Assembly (NCBI GenBank): GCA_021325235.1
Contig: JAJPHN010000011.1
Location: 97,091 to 161,090, forward strand
Origin: Terriglobia bacterium
Lineage (GTDB): Bacteria > Acidobacteriota > Terriglobia > Bryobacterales > Bryobacteraceae
DNA length: 64,000 nucleotides
Reading direction: 5' to 3'
A program made the translations under genes and the position numbers. Under the pieces are notes generated by a model that worked only from the letters and a program-made list of their open reading frames with translations, was not told the origin of the DNA and did not search any database. Shown piece by piece: positions 54,915-64,000 of this stretch (its first letter is position 1; every line of letters begins with the position of its first letter).

Positions 54915-57032
54915 TCAGGATTCGTGGCGCAGGAACCAGGATTGCGCGCTCAGCAAGCGACGGCCGTTCGGTTCCGCGCGAGTGTATGTACCATCGGACT
55001 GCATGATGCGGGCGCCGGCTTCGTCTTCGAGATATTTTTCCAAAATCCGGTCGCGCAGGCGCCGGACCAGACGGCCACTTTCAATAGGAAACAGAATTTC
55101 AACGCGCCGGTTGAGATTGCGCGGCATCAGATCGGCGCTGCCAACGTAGATCAGCTCCTCGCCGCCGTTATGGAAGTAGTAGATGCGGCTGTGTTCGAGG
55201 AAACGGCCGATGATGCTGCGGACGCGGATCGTCTCGCTCAGGCCCGGCACACCCGGACGCAGCACGCACACGCCGCGAACAATCAGATCGATCTGCACGC
55301 CCGCCTGCGAAGCTTCGTACAGGAGCCGCACCATGCCGGCATCTTCCAGCGCATTCATTTTGAAGATCAGGTGACCGTCGCCGTGCTCCTTATGGCGTTC
55401 CATTTCGGCGTGGATGAGACGTTCGAGACCGCTGCGAATACTATGCGGCGCAACCAGCAGCTTACGGTAGGCTTTCTTGGCCGAGTAGCCGGTCAGGTGA
55501 TTGAAAAGATCGCTGACGTCTTCCCCGATCTCTTCATTGCAGGTGAAAAGACCAAGATCGGTGTAGATGCGCGCTGTGACGGGGTTGTAATTGCCGGTTC
55601 CGAGATGCAAATAGCGGCGGATGCGATCCCCTTCCCGGCGCACCACCATCGCGACCTTGGCGTGAACCTTCAGACCGGGCAGACCGTAGACGACGTGGAC
55701 GCCTTCGCGCTCCAGCTTCTGCGCCCACTCGATGTTGCTCTCTTCATCGAAACGAGCCTTCAGCTCGACCAGCACGGCCACTTGCTTCCCGTTCTGAATC
55801 GCTTCGAGCAGCGCTTCGACAATGGGCGAGTTCTTGCCGACCCGGTACAGCGTCATTTTGATCGCCAGAACGTTGGGATCGTTCGCGGCAGCGCGGAGAA
55901 AATCGACCACCGGCTGGAAGGATTCGTAGGGATAGTGCATCAGCACATCGCCTTCGCTAATGATCGCGAAGATGTCGCTGGACGGTGTCGCGGGAAAACC
56001 TTTGGGAAACGAAGCAATGAACGGCTTGTCTTTGAGCGATGGGCGGTCGATGGTCAGCAGCGCGCGCACACGGCTCAGATCCAGCGGACCATCGCAACGA
56101 TACACGTCGTTTTGATCGAGCTCCAGATTGGTGGTCAGAATTTCGACCAGGCGCTGCGGCATGCTGGTATCGACCTGAAGCCGGACCGCATCGCGAAATC
56201 TGCGGCGCCACACGGCTTCCTGAACGCTTTCGAGCAGATCGTCCGTTTCCAGTTCCTGAATGGCCAGCTCGGCGTCACGCGTGACATGGAACATGTGCGC
56301 ATTCAGAATCTCCATCTCGGGAAAGAGCAGGCGCAGATTGCAGCGGATGGCATCTTCCAGCCAGACGAAGGCGAGTTCGCCCGCTTCCGAAGGTACGGGC
56401 AGAAGCTGAGGCAAGGAATCGGGCACCTTGATGCGTGCAAAGCGCTCCACGCCGTCGCCATTACTCACCGCAGCGGCGATATTCAGACTCAGGTTTGAAA
56501 TGTGCGGAAAAGGCCGCGATTGATCGACCGCAAGCGGCGTGAGCACCGGATAAACGGCCCGCTTGAAATAGTCGTCCACTTCGGTCTTCTGCTGCGGATT
56601 GAGCTCGTCAGTTCGAAGAATATAGATACCTTCGGCCCGCAGGTCGGGAACGAGATCTTCTCGCCAGAGCCGGTACAGCTCGCTCATGATATTGGTGACT
56701 TCGTGCCGTATCAGCTCGAGCTGCTCGGAAGGTGAGCGGCCATCCATGCTGATCTCGGTGGTGCGCGTTTCAATCTGTTGCCACAGGCCGGCCACCCGCA
56801 CCATGAAGAATTCGTCCATGTTCGAGCCGAGGATCGAGAGGAATTTGACGCGCTCAAGCAGAGGAGTGGAGGGATTCTGCGCTTCTTCCAGCACACGTCG
56901 TTGAAAGGCGAGCAGGCTCAGATGCGGATTCAGGTATAGGTCGGGAGCATCGAGCCGCGGTGTGGGTTTGGGATGGCGTTCGGCAAGGCTGGAGCGAGTA
57001 TTTCGTTTTCGATTCGTGCTGGGAGTGGCCAT
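54915..57032 (-). CDS. ppk1: Polyphosphate kinase 1
   Basis: A 705-residue enzyme making polyphosphate from ATP, membrane-associated in known cases. The N-terminal domain begins LYLNPHLSLLAFQRRVLEEA with FLSILGSNMDEFFMVRVAGL. The phosphorylated His lies in YLHLGTGNYNPVTARIYTD and the second active-site His in FLEHSRIYYFHNGGEELIYVG. The ATG at 57032 gives the normal N-terminus; the open frame extends to 57227, but there it reads through the complement of a tRNA gene. The start of the adjacent PhoR-like gene lies 54 bases downstream. Confidence 0.95.
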   Translation of the reverse strand: MATPSTNRKRNTRSSLAERHPKPTPRLDAPDLYLNPHLSLLAFQRRVLEEAQNPSTPLLERVKFLSILGSNMDEFFMVRVAGLWQQIETRTTEISMDGRSPSEQLELIRHEVTNIMSELYRLWREDLVPDLRAEGIYILRTDELNPQQKTEVDDYFKRAVYPVLTPLAVDQSRPFPHISNLSLNIAAAVSNGDGVERFARIKVPDSLPQLLPVPSEAGELAFVWLEDAIRCNLRLLFPEMEILNAHMFHVTRDAELAIQELETDDLLESVQEAVWRRRFRDAVRLQVDTSMPQRLVEILTTNLELDQNDVYRCDGPLDLSRVRALLTIDRPSLKDKPFIASFPKGFPATPSSDIFAIISEGDVLMHYPYESFQPVVDFLRAAANDPNVLAIKMTLYRVGKNSPIVEALLEAIQNGKQVAVLVELKARFDEESNIEWAQKLEREGVHVVYGLPGLKVHAKVAMVVRREGDRIRRYLHLGTGNYNPVTARIYTDLGLFTCNEEIGEDVSDLFNHLTGYSAKKAYRKLLVAPHSIRSGLERLIHAEMERHKEHGDGHLIFKMNALEDAGMVRLLYEASQAGVQIDLIVRGVCVLRPGVPGLSETIRVRSIIGRFLEHSRIYYFHNGGEELIYVGSADLMPRNLNRRVEILFPIESGRLVRRLRDRILEKYLEDEAGARIMQSDGTYTRAEPNGRRLLSAQSWFLRHES

Positions 57033-57153
57033 AACGATTTGCGAATCGGCGCTGCGCAAAGTACTGATCCAGTTTACCGTTGAACAGCTTCCACGACGAG
57101 AGAAATGCGCAGGTTTTCTTGACCCGGACGCGCCTGGATTGTTACGATTGGAA

Positions 57154-57230
<77 letters not shown>

Positions 57231-57306
57231 AAGGTTTCCTCTTCCGATACGTCAGTGCTTGAGGCGCGATTCGATAACCATTAGTAGCTCCGCCTGGCGG
57301 ACATAC

Positions 57307-57336
57307 AAAAAGGCCCGGTTCGCCCGGGCCTTTTTT
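57307..57336. terminator. Bidirectional intrinsic terminator
   Basis: AGGCCCGG (57311-57318) pairs with CCGGGCCT (57324-57331) around a 5-base loop. An A run before and a T run after extend the stem, so it can terminate both the tRNA transcript and the minus-strand operon beyond it. Confidence 0.88.
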
Positions 57337-57367
57337 CATTTCGTCTGAATGAATGAGCTGTGAAAGC

Positions 57368-57973
57368 TTAGCTCGATTTCCGCACGGCTGCCCGATGGTG
57401 GGCCGTAGTGCTGGCTGAATCGGGTTGCGCTAACAGTTCCTCAATATGCTGCTGAATGGCGTCCTCGCGCATCAGCTTGCCGTAGTCGTCGTTCGCATCG
57501 CTGGCGGGCGTCTGGTAACGAATCACGCCTTTGCGATCGATCAGCACCAGTTGCGGTACAACCATGCGATCCATCACGCTGAAACCCATGAAACTCATCA
57601 TCGGATCGCGGCCGATATATCCCACCGGAAAGCCGACCTGGAAGTTATTGGCGAAGCTTTCGGTGAGCAGCGCGGCCTGCTGCGGGGTTCGTCCGTCGTC
57701 GAGAGCGTTGATGGCCAGATCAAGCGCTTGAAATCCGCGCGGCCCGTACTGCTGCTGAAATTTCGTCATCACGCGCGAAGCCGCCTGGCAATGCGGGCAG
57801 GTGGTAAGAATAAACTCGAGCGCAACGACTTTGCCCCGGTATTGGCTCAGCAGCTTATCTCCCTGGCCGGGAAGCGTAAAGGCCAGCTCCGGCGCCTTGC
57901 GCACCATGTTCGACTGGGCAAAGACATAGGCCGAAACCAGGCCGAGCGCAACAAAGGAGGTCAAGAGTTTCAT
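57368..57973 (-). CDS. TlpA-like exported thioredoxin protein
   Basis: A 201-residue exported protein. A signal peptide (MKLLTSFVALGLVSAYVFAQ) precedes a redoxin-type domain with the active site LTTCPHCQAASRVM (CPHC) and the cis-Pro region MVVPQLVLIDRKGV. CPHC resembles DsbA-like oxidants, but the fold order is that of TlpA. The ATG at 57973 is used since it begins the signal peptide; the open frame further upstream overlaps the amidohydrolase end. It is the last gene of the minus-strand set starting near 63990. Confidence 0.82.
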   Translation of the reverse strand: MKLLTSFVALGLVSAYVFAQSNMVRKAPELAFTLPGQGDKLLSQYRGKVVALEFILTTCPHCQAASRVMTKFQQQYGPRGFQALDLAINALDDGRTPQQAALLTESFANNFQVGFPVGYIGRDPMMSFMGFSVMDRMVVPQLVLIDRKGVIRYQTPASDANDDYGKLMREDAIQQHIEELLAQPDSASTTAHHRAAVRKSS

Positions 57974-57992
57974 TACAGCTCCAGCTTTCAGT

Positions 57993-59276
57993 TTAGGGGA
58001 TGAGCGGGCGCCCGTACAGCCGGGCGGCATTATCGTGCAGATAGCCGCGCGCGATTGCCAGAGCTCGCTCGCGTGTCAGGGCTTTTTCAGCAACTAGTTC
58101 GTCCAGCGCTTCGGTAAGAGCCTTCCGCGCCGAATGAACGCCCAGCCAGTAGCACTCCTCGGCTCCAGCGGCCTCGTTGAAGGGGAAAGCATCGCTGCCA
58201 TAGAGGACTTTCTCCGGAAAAATCGTTAGCCAGTATTTCAGCACCGGCTTGAATTCCGAGGGATAGAGCAGCAGTTCCAGAAAGGACGAATCGATGTAGA
58301 CGTTTTTCCGCGCCGCCAGCCAGATCACTTCGCGATCATGCGGAAAGCCGCCGTGCAGCAGCACGAAATTGACGGAATCGTAGCGCGGATCCCGAAGCAC
58401 ATTCTCCAGATTGAGCACGTTGCCGTCGTGGAGGTTGAAAAAGTCGCCAATCCCTACTGAGGAATGAAAATGAACCGCCAGATGCAGACGGGCAGCCTCG
58501 TTCAAGAGATGGCGAAAGACGAAATCCTGAAACAGCGTGTATTCGGCTGCGGGCGGCACGCCGCCTTTGTGGAAATGCGCATAGATCTGCTGCGCCTGCG
58601 CTTTGTCCGGATCGGAAAAATGCAGCGAGCGGAAATAGGCCGCTTCAAACTTTATGGCAATCGCACCGGCTTTCCGGTTCTGGTCGAGAATACCGGAAAC
58701 AAAGCGAAGATACGCGTCGAGCGAATTCGGGAGCTCTTTCAATCCTGCCTGCGACAGTTCGCGTTTGAGTTTCTTTTCCTGGAGCGGGATATAGGTTTGT
58801 TCGTCCACATTGCGTTCGCGGATTTCACGGTTATCGAACGGGAACAGAAACGAATCGACGAACGGTACCCACAAGAAGCGCTTGCGGTCGAGGTATTGCG
58901 GCATGGCAACCCGGTTCGCAACCACCGTTTCGATATTCAGGCGATCGAGAATGCGGTCGAAATACTGCTGACCCTCCTGCTGCTTCAATTCCGCTTTCCG
59001 CTTCACCAGCCACGCCGCATGCTCAAATGAAAAATCGCGAAAGGGATATTCGAACAGAGCGCGCGAGGCCGCCACGAGTTCCGGATTGTCAGGACGCAGC
59101 CGGAACGCTGTGCTGCCCGGCGGCGATGCCATCGCGTCCACGTCGGAATCATCCGCATAACCGGGATGGGAATGATTGTCGAAGATCGGAATGCGGTCGA
59201 TCTCTTTAGCCAGATCGATTGTTTGCGCGGCCAGCGAACCGGCCGCAATCAAAAGAGTACAGAGCAGGCGCTTCAT
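57993..59276 (-). CDS. Exported amidohydrolase (amidohydrolase 2 family)
   Basis: A 427-residue metal-dependent hydrolase with a signal peptide (about residues 1-17). The metal ligands appear in FDNHSHPG (HxH), VHFHSSVGIG, LLHGGFPHDRE and YGSDAFPFNEA (Asp). The family includes TIM-barrel hydrolases and decarboxylases; the substrate is unknown. Its start shares a base with the stop of the TonB-dependent receptor, suggesting that the receptor imports or binds a compound handled by this enzyme. Confidence 0.85.
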   Translation of the reverse strand: MKRLLCTLLIAAGSLAAQTIDLAKEIDRIPIFDNHSHPGYADDSDVDAMASPPGSTAFRLRPDNPELVAASRALFEYPFRDFSFEHAAWLVKRKAELKQQEGQQYFDRILDRLNIETVVANRVAMPQYLDRKRFLWVPFVDSFLFPFDNREIRERNVDEQTYIPLQEKKLKRELSQAGLKELPNSLDAYLRFVSGILDQNRKAGAIAIKFEAAYFRSLHFSDPDKAQAQQIYAHFHKGGVPPAAEYTLFQDFVFRHLLNEAARLHLAVHFHSSVGIGDFFNLHDGNVLNLENVLRDPRYDSVNFVLLHGGFPHDREVIWLAARKNVYIDSSFLELLLYPSEFKPVLKYWLTIFPEKVLYGSDAFPFNEAAGAEECYWLGVHSARKALTEALDELVAEKALTRERALAIARGYLHDNAARLYGRPLIP

Positions 59277-62200
59277 CAGAACGAGTAACGTGCCGAAAAC
59301 TGTATCAGACGCGGCGTTCCGACGGTACTCGTGATTTGTCCAAAATTCGACGGGCTCTCGATATCGAGAAACGCCGGGTTGGCGAAATTCGGATGGTTGA
59401 ACAGGTTGAAGAAATCGGCGGTGATGCGAAGCGCCTGATGCTCCGTCACGGCAAACGATTTGCCGGCTGAGAAGTCCCAGTTCTGTTGAAACGGTCCGCG
59501 GAACGTGTTACGGCCGAGGTTGCCGAAACCGGTTGAACCATCCGGACCAACTGCTTGTGCCGGAGAAAATGCAGTGATATTGACGTAGTCGCTCAGGCGG
59601 CTGATGATCGAGCCGTGGGTCATGGGGTCGACGCCGAGAATCAGGTTGGGCGTGGTCGGGGTGCCGGTGCCGAGCAGACCATAAGCGGAAGCCGCTGCCG
59701 AATCGATCACGGTAAACGGCGCGCCGGACTGCCAGGTTGTGATGCCGCTCACGAACCAGCCGCCCAGCAGCGCGTGGGTCAGGCCGGTCCTGTGCGCGAA
59801 AAAGGGCAGATCGTAGGTGTAATTGACGATCACCCGATGTGTGCGATCGAAGTCCGCCGGCCCGCGCGAATCGTGCAGCGACGTCTGATCGTTTACCGCA
59901 GAGTTTAGTGATGTGTTGCCGGTCGAGGTTTCATCGATCGCTTTTGCCCAGGTATAGGCGGCCTGGAAATGCAGACCGTTCGAGAAGCGATGCGAGATCG
60001 TCGCCTGCAGCGAGTTGTAAATCGAGTTGGCGTCGTCGGCGAACACCTGGAAACCTGACACGCCGAGCCCTGGGTAGACGGCGCGGGCATTCACATTGGC
60101 GAGGGTGTTCTGCGTAATCGTGTATTGTGTTCCGTCAGCTGCAGTCAGCGTCAGCGGATTCGCGCGCACATCGCGCGCCTGATTCTTGTCGCGCGTCTCG
60201 CGCAGATGCGTGCCCTTTGTGCCAACATATCCCAGCTCCAGAACCCAACCGCGGCCCAGACTCTGCTGCACGCCCAGGTTCCACTGCTGCGTGCTCGGAT
60301 TGACGTAGTGCTGCGGCACTTCGAGCGCGAGATAGTTTTCGCTGTTGCCGGTATAGACGGGCGTTTGCGTGGTGTCGTGCGTGGGGTTGCCGCTGGCATC
60401 CACAAACCCGGCGAGCCGCGAATAAACGGGGACGTAGGCGGGATCGATGACGCCGCCTTTCGGGATGACGCCTGAAAAGATGTTGGACATCGTGCCGGGA
60501 GCACCCGCCGCGCTTACGATGGGCAGGAACGGTGTGACAAACGAGAGCTGATCGACCGCGCCCACGTCTTCGCGCACGTAATAGATGCCATAGCCTCCTC
60601 GCAAGGACGTCGTGTTCTTGCCAAACAAGTTATAAGCAAATCCAAAACGCGGTCCCCAGTTCGAGGCGTAGTTGTTGGCGAGGCTTGTCGCACTCTGTGT
60701 TCCACTCAGCCCGGCCACGTTCAACTTGTTCACGCAGCTCGGATACACGAACGGATTTTCGCCAACGAACGAAAGCCCGGGAATCGTGTTGCCAATGTGG
60801 CAGAGATCGTCGGTGACGGCGCCGTTTAATTCCCAGCGCAGGCCGAGGTTCAGCGTCAAATTCGTGGTTGCCTTGTAGTCGTCCTGGAAAAAGAGCGCGC
60901 TGTCGGCGATGCGGTATTCGTGATTCGAGACACCGCTGCCGCCGTAGGTGAATGCAGGCGCACCCAACAGGAATTCCTGGAAATCGGAGCAGCCGCCGAC
61001 GCATGCCGCTCCTGCCGTACCCGGGCTGAAGAACAGCTGGCCGTTGAAGACTTGCGGGAAATCTTTGTCGAGCATGACGTAGTCGAATTCACCGCCAAAA
61101 CGAATCAGATGCTTGCCGCTGGCCCAGCTCGTCGTGTTCAGCAGGATGAGATTGTTCTGCGTCTGAGTTTGATTGGCACCGGGTGTCGGGCCGATCTGAA
61201 AACCTGAGCTGTTCAAGGTGAACTTATAGATCAGGTCGTCAACGTTGTTGTTCGGTCGATTGATGCCGAGGTCATTCACCGTCACGATCGGCGAGTTGAT
61301 GTCCTGATTATTGATGCGGACGAACCCGAACCGAAATTCATTTACCCAGGCCGGCGAAAAGGTGTGCGTTTCGGTGATGTTCAGAAACCGGTCTTTCACC
61401 GGCAGATCGTACGGGAAGTTCAGATCGCTCGGCGAAATACTGCCTCCGAAAGATGCCTGCAGTCCACCGGCTCCGAATGGCAGCAGCGACTCAAAGTCTG
61501 AAAAGAAAAAGCGCACCGCAAGTTTGTCTTTCGAGCCGATCTCCTTGTCGTAATTGGTAGTGAACTGATCGTCGTTATAGCTGCCTGCGCGGCTCACGTT
61601 GAAGCGGCCGGTGCTGCCCGGCGTGCCGGCGATGCTCGGGATCAGATATCCGCCCGGACTCGAACCGAACTGGTTGCTCTTGAGATTGAGCAGCTTTAAC
61701 GCGACCGGATCGATCTGCGAGGCAGCCGCCGGATCTCCAGGGAAAAACGCCGCCGCGAGCGAGCCGGCCGAGCGATCGACCGGCAGAACCGGTAGCGAAG
61801 TACCGATGATGGTTCCCGAGGATAAACCGCTCAACTGCCGCGTACCCTGATAATTCACAAAAAAGTAGCCCCACTTGCCCTGCGGCAGCACCGGCCCGCC
61901 CAGGCTTGCGCCGAAGATGTTCTGCTTGACGGTCGGCCGCGAATGACCTTCGCTGTTCAGAAAAAATTCGTTCGCGTTCAGATCGTCGTTGCGGAAGAAC
62001 TCGAAGACGTCGCCGTGGATCTGGTTGGTTCCGCTTTTGAGAACAGCGTTGATGTTGCCGCCGCCATTGCGGCCTTGCGACGCATCGTACAGACTGGTCT
62101 GAACCTTGAACTGCTGCACCACGTCCGGACTTGGCAGCGGCGTATTGGTTAATTCAGCAACGTTATAGTCGCTGGCCGTAATGCCTTCGATTTGGTAATT

Positions 62201-62761
62201 GTTGTTGTCTTCGCGCTGGCCATTGACGTCGATGCGCGTATCGCCACGGCCGAGCGAGGCGGAGGCATTAAGATTCGACGAAGTGCCCGATGAAAGCGTC
62301 AGCAATTGCTGGAAGTTTTGCGTGGCAAGCGGCAGGGTGCGAATGGTCTGGCTCGAAACGGATTGTCCGGTAACCGCGCTGGTGGTTTCCACGTTCGCAA
62401 TCTGCGCTTCAACGTTCACCTGTGTGGCGAGCGTCTGCGGCTGGAGCACTGCCGTCAGCTTCGTGGTCTCAGTAACCCGGACATCGACCGATGTAAGCCG
62501 CGTTTCGGCAAATCCGGGAGCGCTGATCGTTACGGTGTACGTTCCCACCGGCAGCAGCGGAGCCGTAAAGTTTCCGCCCGCGTCTGTTTCGAGCGTTCGC
62601 GTCGTGCCTGCCACCCCCGCGATCTCGACCTTCGCTTTCGGAATCACCGCTGAACTTTGATCCTGCACGGTGCCGGAAATGGCCCCCGTCGCACCACCTT
62701 GCCCGAATGCAACCAACGGCGCAATCAAAGCGAAAAGCAAACCCAAAGCGCGCATGAACAT
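59276..62761 (-). CDS. TonB-dependent receptor with carboxypeptidase-regulatory domain (Oar-like)
   Basis: An 1161-residue outer-membrane protein. A signal peptide (1-20) is followed by a CarboxypepD_reg-like beta-sandwich (about 25-110, GAISGTVQDQSSAVIPKAKV with GTYTVTISAPGFAET), a plug region (about 120-230) and a long beta-barrel ending in the aromatic FSARYSF. This type, called Oar-like, is greatly expanded in acidobacteria and binds large organic ligands. A GGGAGG ribosome site lies 6 bases before the ATG. Ligand unknown. Confidence 0.9.
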   Translation of the reverse strand: MFMRALGLLFALIAPLVAFGQGGATGAISGTVQDQSSAVIPKAKVEIAGVAGTTRTLETDAGGNFTAPLLPVGTYTVTISAPGFAETRLTSVDVRVTETTKLTAVLQPQTLATQVNVEAQIANVETTSAVTGQSVSSQTIRTLPLATQNFQQLLTLSSGTSSNLNASASLGRGDTRIDVNGQREDNNNYQIEGITASDYNVAELTNTPLPSPDVVQQFKVQTSLYDASQGRNGGGNINAVLKSGTNQIHGDVFEFFRNDDLNANEFFLNSEGHSRPTVKQNIFGASLGGPVLPQGKWGYFFVNYQGTRQLSGLSSGTIIGTSLPVLPVDRSAGSLAAAFFPGDPAAASQIDPVALKLLNLKSNQFGSSPGGYLIPSIAGTPGSTGRFNVSRAGSYNDDQFTTNYDKEIGSKDKLAVRFFFSDFESLLPFGAGGLQASFGGSISPSDLNFPYDLPVKDRFLNITETHTFSPAWVNEFRFGFVRINNQDINSPIVTVNDLGINRPNNNVDDLIYKFTLNSSGFQIGPTPGANQTQTQNNLILLNTTSWASGKHLIRFGGEFDYVMLDKDFPQVFNGQLFFSPGTAGAACVGGCSDFQEFLLGAPAFTYGGSGVSNHEYRIADSALFFQDDYKATTNLTLNLGLRWELNGAVTDDLCHIGNTIPGLSFVGENPFVYPSCVNKLNVAGLSGTQSATSLANNYASNWGPRFGFAYNLFGKNTTSLRGGYGIYYVREDVGAVDQLSFVTPFLPIVSAAGAPGTMSNIFSGVIPKGGVIDPAYVPVYSRLAGFVDASGNPTHDTTQTPVYTGNSENYLALEVPQHYVNPSTQQWNLGVQQSLGRGWVLELGYVGTKGTHLRETRDKNQARDVRANPLTLTAADGTQYTITQNTLANVNARAVYPGLGVSGFQVFADDANSIYNSLQATISHRFSNGLHFQAAYTWAKAIDETSTGNTSLNSAVNDQTSLHDSRGPADFDRTHRVIVNYTYDLPFFAHRTGLTHALLGGWFVSGITTWQSGAPFTVIDSAAASAYGLLGTGTPTTPNLILGVDPMTHGSIISRLSDYVNITAFSPAQAVGPDGSTGFGNLGRNTFRGPFQQNWDFSAGKSFAVTEHQALRITADFFNLFNHPNFANPAFLDIESPSNFGQITSTVGTPRLIQFSARYSF

Positions 62762-62841
62762 GCGACCTCCCTGTGCCGCACGGAACGGGGTGAACGGCCT
62801 TAGCTGATACTTATATGCGGACAGTATAGCGATGCAAGAGA

Positions 62842-63990
62842 TTACTTTGGCGATGCGGCCCAGTAGGCTCGATGGCCGATGTAATCCGGATCCGGCAAAT
62901 TGCCCAGAATGATGCGGCGCAGCTTCAGAATGTCCACTTCACCCTGGTGCTCGTACAATAGCTTTCCATCCGGCGCAATCAGCGCAGAGTAAGGCAGAGC
63001 GCCTTCCCAGGCCGGTGCGAAAGCGTGTTGCATCTGGTCGGTATCGGTGGAGGCAAACAGCAGATTGCGGCCCGAAGCGTGCAGCCGCTCGAGATATTTC
63101 AGCACGCCCGGCTTTTCATCGGGCATATTGGCCGCAACCGTCACGAATTCGAAGTCGCGCAGCCGGTACATGCGCCAGGTCGTTTCGAGATCCGGTAATT
63201 CGTGCACACAGCCGCCGCACCACGTCGCCCAGAAATTGACGAGCAGCACCTTGCCGGTCGGGTTCTTGCGCAATTTCGCGAGATCGTCCGCGCTGGCCAT
63301 GCTGACGCTGACGGGCTCGGCTTCGATCTTCTTCATCTCTTCAGCCGCGCCGGCTTCCTTTGAAATCCACTTCGTCGAACACCCGAAGACGCCGGTATGT
63401 GTGACGGAAACGGGTTTTCCCGCAAGCAGCGCATCGATTGCGTTGCGAGCGTCCTGTGTTTTCACGAGCGATTCGCGCTGGCTGTTATCGATCCGGCCCT
63501 GATAGCGCAGCTTTCGCTCGCTGTCGAAGATGAAAACGTGCGGTGTAGCCTGCGGGCCGTAGGCGCGCGCAACCGACTGCGTGTCGCCGTCGTAGAGATA
63601 CGGGTAATCGAAATGGCGGTAGGCGGCGCGAATCTTCATGTCGTCGAAGCTGTCGTTCACGTCGGTGTAGCCGAGCTCGTCGAGCCGGATCGCGGCGGGA
63701 TTATTCGGCTGAATCGCAACCAGCGCGACTCCTTTATCGCGGTAATCATCGGCCAGGCGCCTGATGCGAGTCTCGTAAAGCTGAGCGGTCGGGCAGTGAT
63801 TGCAGGTGAAAACGATGACGAGAATCTTGCTCGATGCGTAATCGGCCAGTTTGTGTGTCTTGCCGTCGACTCCGGGCAAAGAGAAATCGGGAGCGGGCGC
63901 GCCCAGCGGCAAAATTGGATGCTCATCCTGCGCGAATACGCCGCAGCCGAGAAGCAGGAGCGTGAGAATCGACCAGATACATCGCCTCAT
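62842..63990 (-). CDS. Exported tandem thioredoxin protein (peroxiredoxin-like plus TlpA-like)
   Basis: A 382-residue protein with a signal peptide (about 1-20) and two thioredoxin-fold domains. The first (about 28-190) is AhpC/TSA-like with LGAPAPDFSLPGVDGKTHKL and the motif FTCNHCPTAQ; the second (about 225-370) is TlpA-like with FWATWCGGCVHELPD. Such CNHC-plus-CGGC fusions are found in soil bacteria and would couple peroxide or thiol chemistry in the periplasm. The start lies ten bases from the window end. Confidence 0.86.
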   Translation of the reverse strand: MRRCIWSILTLLLLGCGVFAQDEHPILPLGAPAPDFSLPGVDGKTHKLADYASSKILVIVFTCNHCPTAQLYETRIRRLADDYRDKGVALVAIQPNNPAAIRLDELGYTDVNDSFDDMKIRAAYRHFDYPYLYDGDTQSVARAYGPQATPHVFIFDSERKLRYQGRIDNSQRESLVKTQDARNAIDALLAGKPVSVTHTGVFGCSTKWISKEAGAAEEMKKIEAEPVSVSMASADDLAKLRKNPTGKVLLVNFWATWCGGCVHELPDLETTWRMYRLRDFEFVTVAANMPDEKPGVLKYLERLHASGRNLLFASTDTDQMQHAFAPAWEGALPYSALIAPDGKLLYEHQGEVDILKLRRIILGNLPDPDYIGHRAYWAASPK

Positions 63991-64000
63991 TTGAAAATGA

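Noticed and set aside
54885..56498. Plus-strand open frame of 537 codons
   Set aside because: It is complementary to the well-supported ppk1 gene and has no family character.

Overview
The window is GC-rich bacterial chromosome with dense genes on both strands, and it looks like Acidobacteriota of the Solibacter/Bryobacter type. This is an inference from family content: two very large orphan FtsX/MacB-type permeases (the ADOP family typical of acidobacteria), one with its own PadR repressor; an 1161-residue Oar-like TonB-dependent receptor with an N-terminal carboxypeptidase-regulatory domain; a frameshifted member of the 'STGPKTPEGKAK' family; and a BlaI/M56-peptidase pair whose peptidase ends in a TonB domain. 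No CRISPR array, rRNA, prophage or intact insertion sequence is visible.

Layout. 1-2.3 kb: arabinose catabolism (araB, cut by the window edge, and araD). 2.3-4.4 kb: a small b-type cytochrome-like pair, an XRE regulator and an unrecognised cysteine-cluster protein. 4.5-9.5 kb: tadA, then a four-gene MacAB-like export operon (two permeases, adaptor, ATPase). 9.5-13.8 kb: a repeat/hairpin element, a broken TPEGKA-family gene, gyrA with an unusual quinolone-pocket sequence, and a frameshifted LprI/DUF1311 gene. 13.8-19.6 kb: secreted S10 peptidase, CPA2 antiporter and an ABC importer with a fused double permease. 20.3-30.2 kb: ADOP permease plus PadR, a large hybrid histidine kinase whose membrane domain looks like the plant ethylene-receptor sensor, its REC-HPt partner, a second ADOP permease and a DUF2277 protein. 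30.3-32.3 kb: BON protein, parvulin isomerase and a small HExxH protein.

32.6-43.9 kb is the most distinctive part. An FeS-type (6-4)/bacterial cryptochrome-like photolyase and a PEP-CTERM protein diverge from one another. They are followed by an ECF sigma factor and small membrane protein, and then by a tightly overlapping operon: CrtI-type desaturase, aldehyde dehydrogenase, second CrtI-type oxidase, PlsC acyltransferase, family 2 glycosyltransferase, an exported repeat-type protein and a DUF1440-like membrane protein. The enzyme set matches the tailoring half of a staphyloxanthin-like C30 carotenoid pathway. Together the region reads as a photoprotection island under its own sigma factor, without a recognisable anti-sigma gene or a squalene/phytoene synthase.

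44-48.7 kb: remains of an IS21-type IstB gene, BlaI repressor with twin palindromic operators, M56 peptidase-TonB protein, TlpA lipoprotein, a stand-alone DsbD-like N-terminal domain protein and a GT9 glycosyltransferase. 48.7-57.0 kb, all on the minus strand: ppk1, PhoR-like kinase, RidA and the complete glycine cleavage set gcvT-gcvH-gcvPA-gcvPB. 57.15 kb: initiator tRNA-Met and a symmetric terminator. 57.4-64 kb, minus strand: exported proteins (tandem-thioredoxin protein, Oar-like receptor, amidohydrolase, TlpA-like protein).

Start codons were moved inside longer open frames wherever an overlap, a ribosome-binding site or a signal peptide supported it. All function calls come from reading the sequence; no database search was run.
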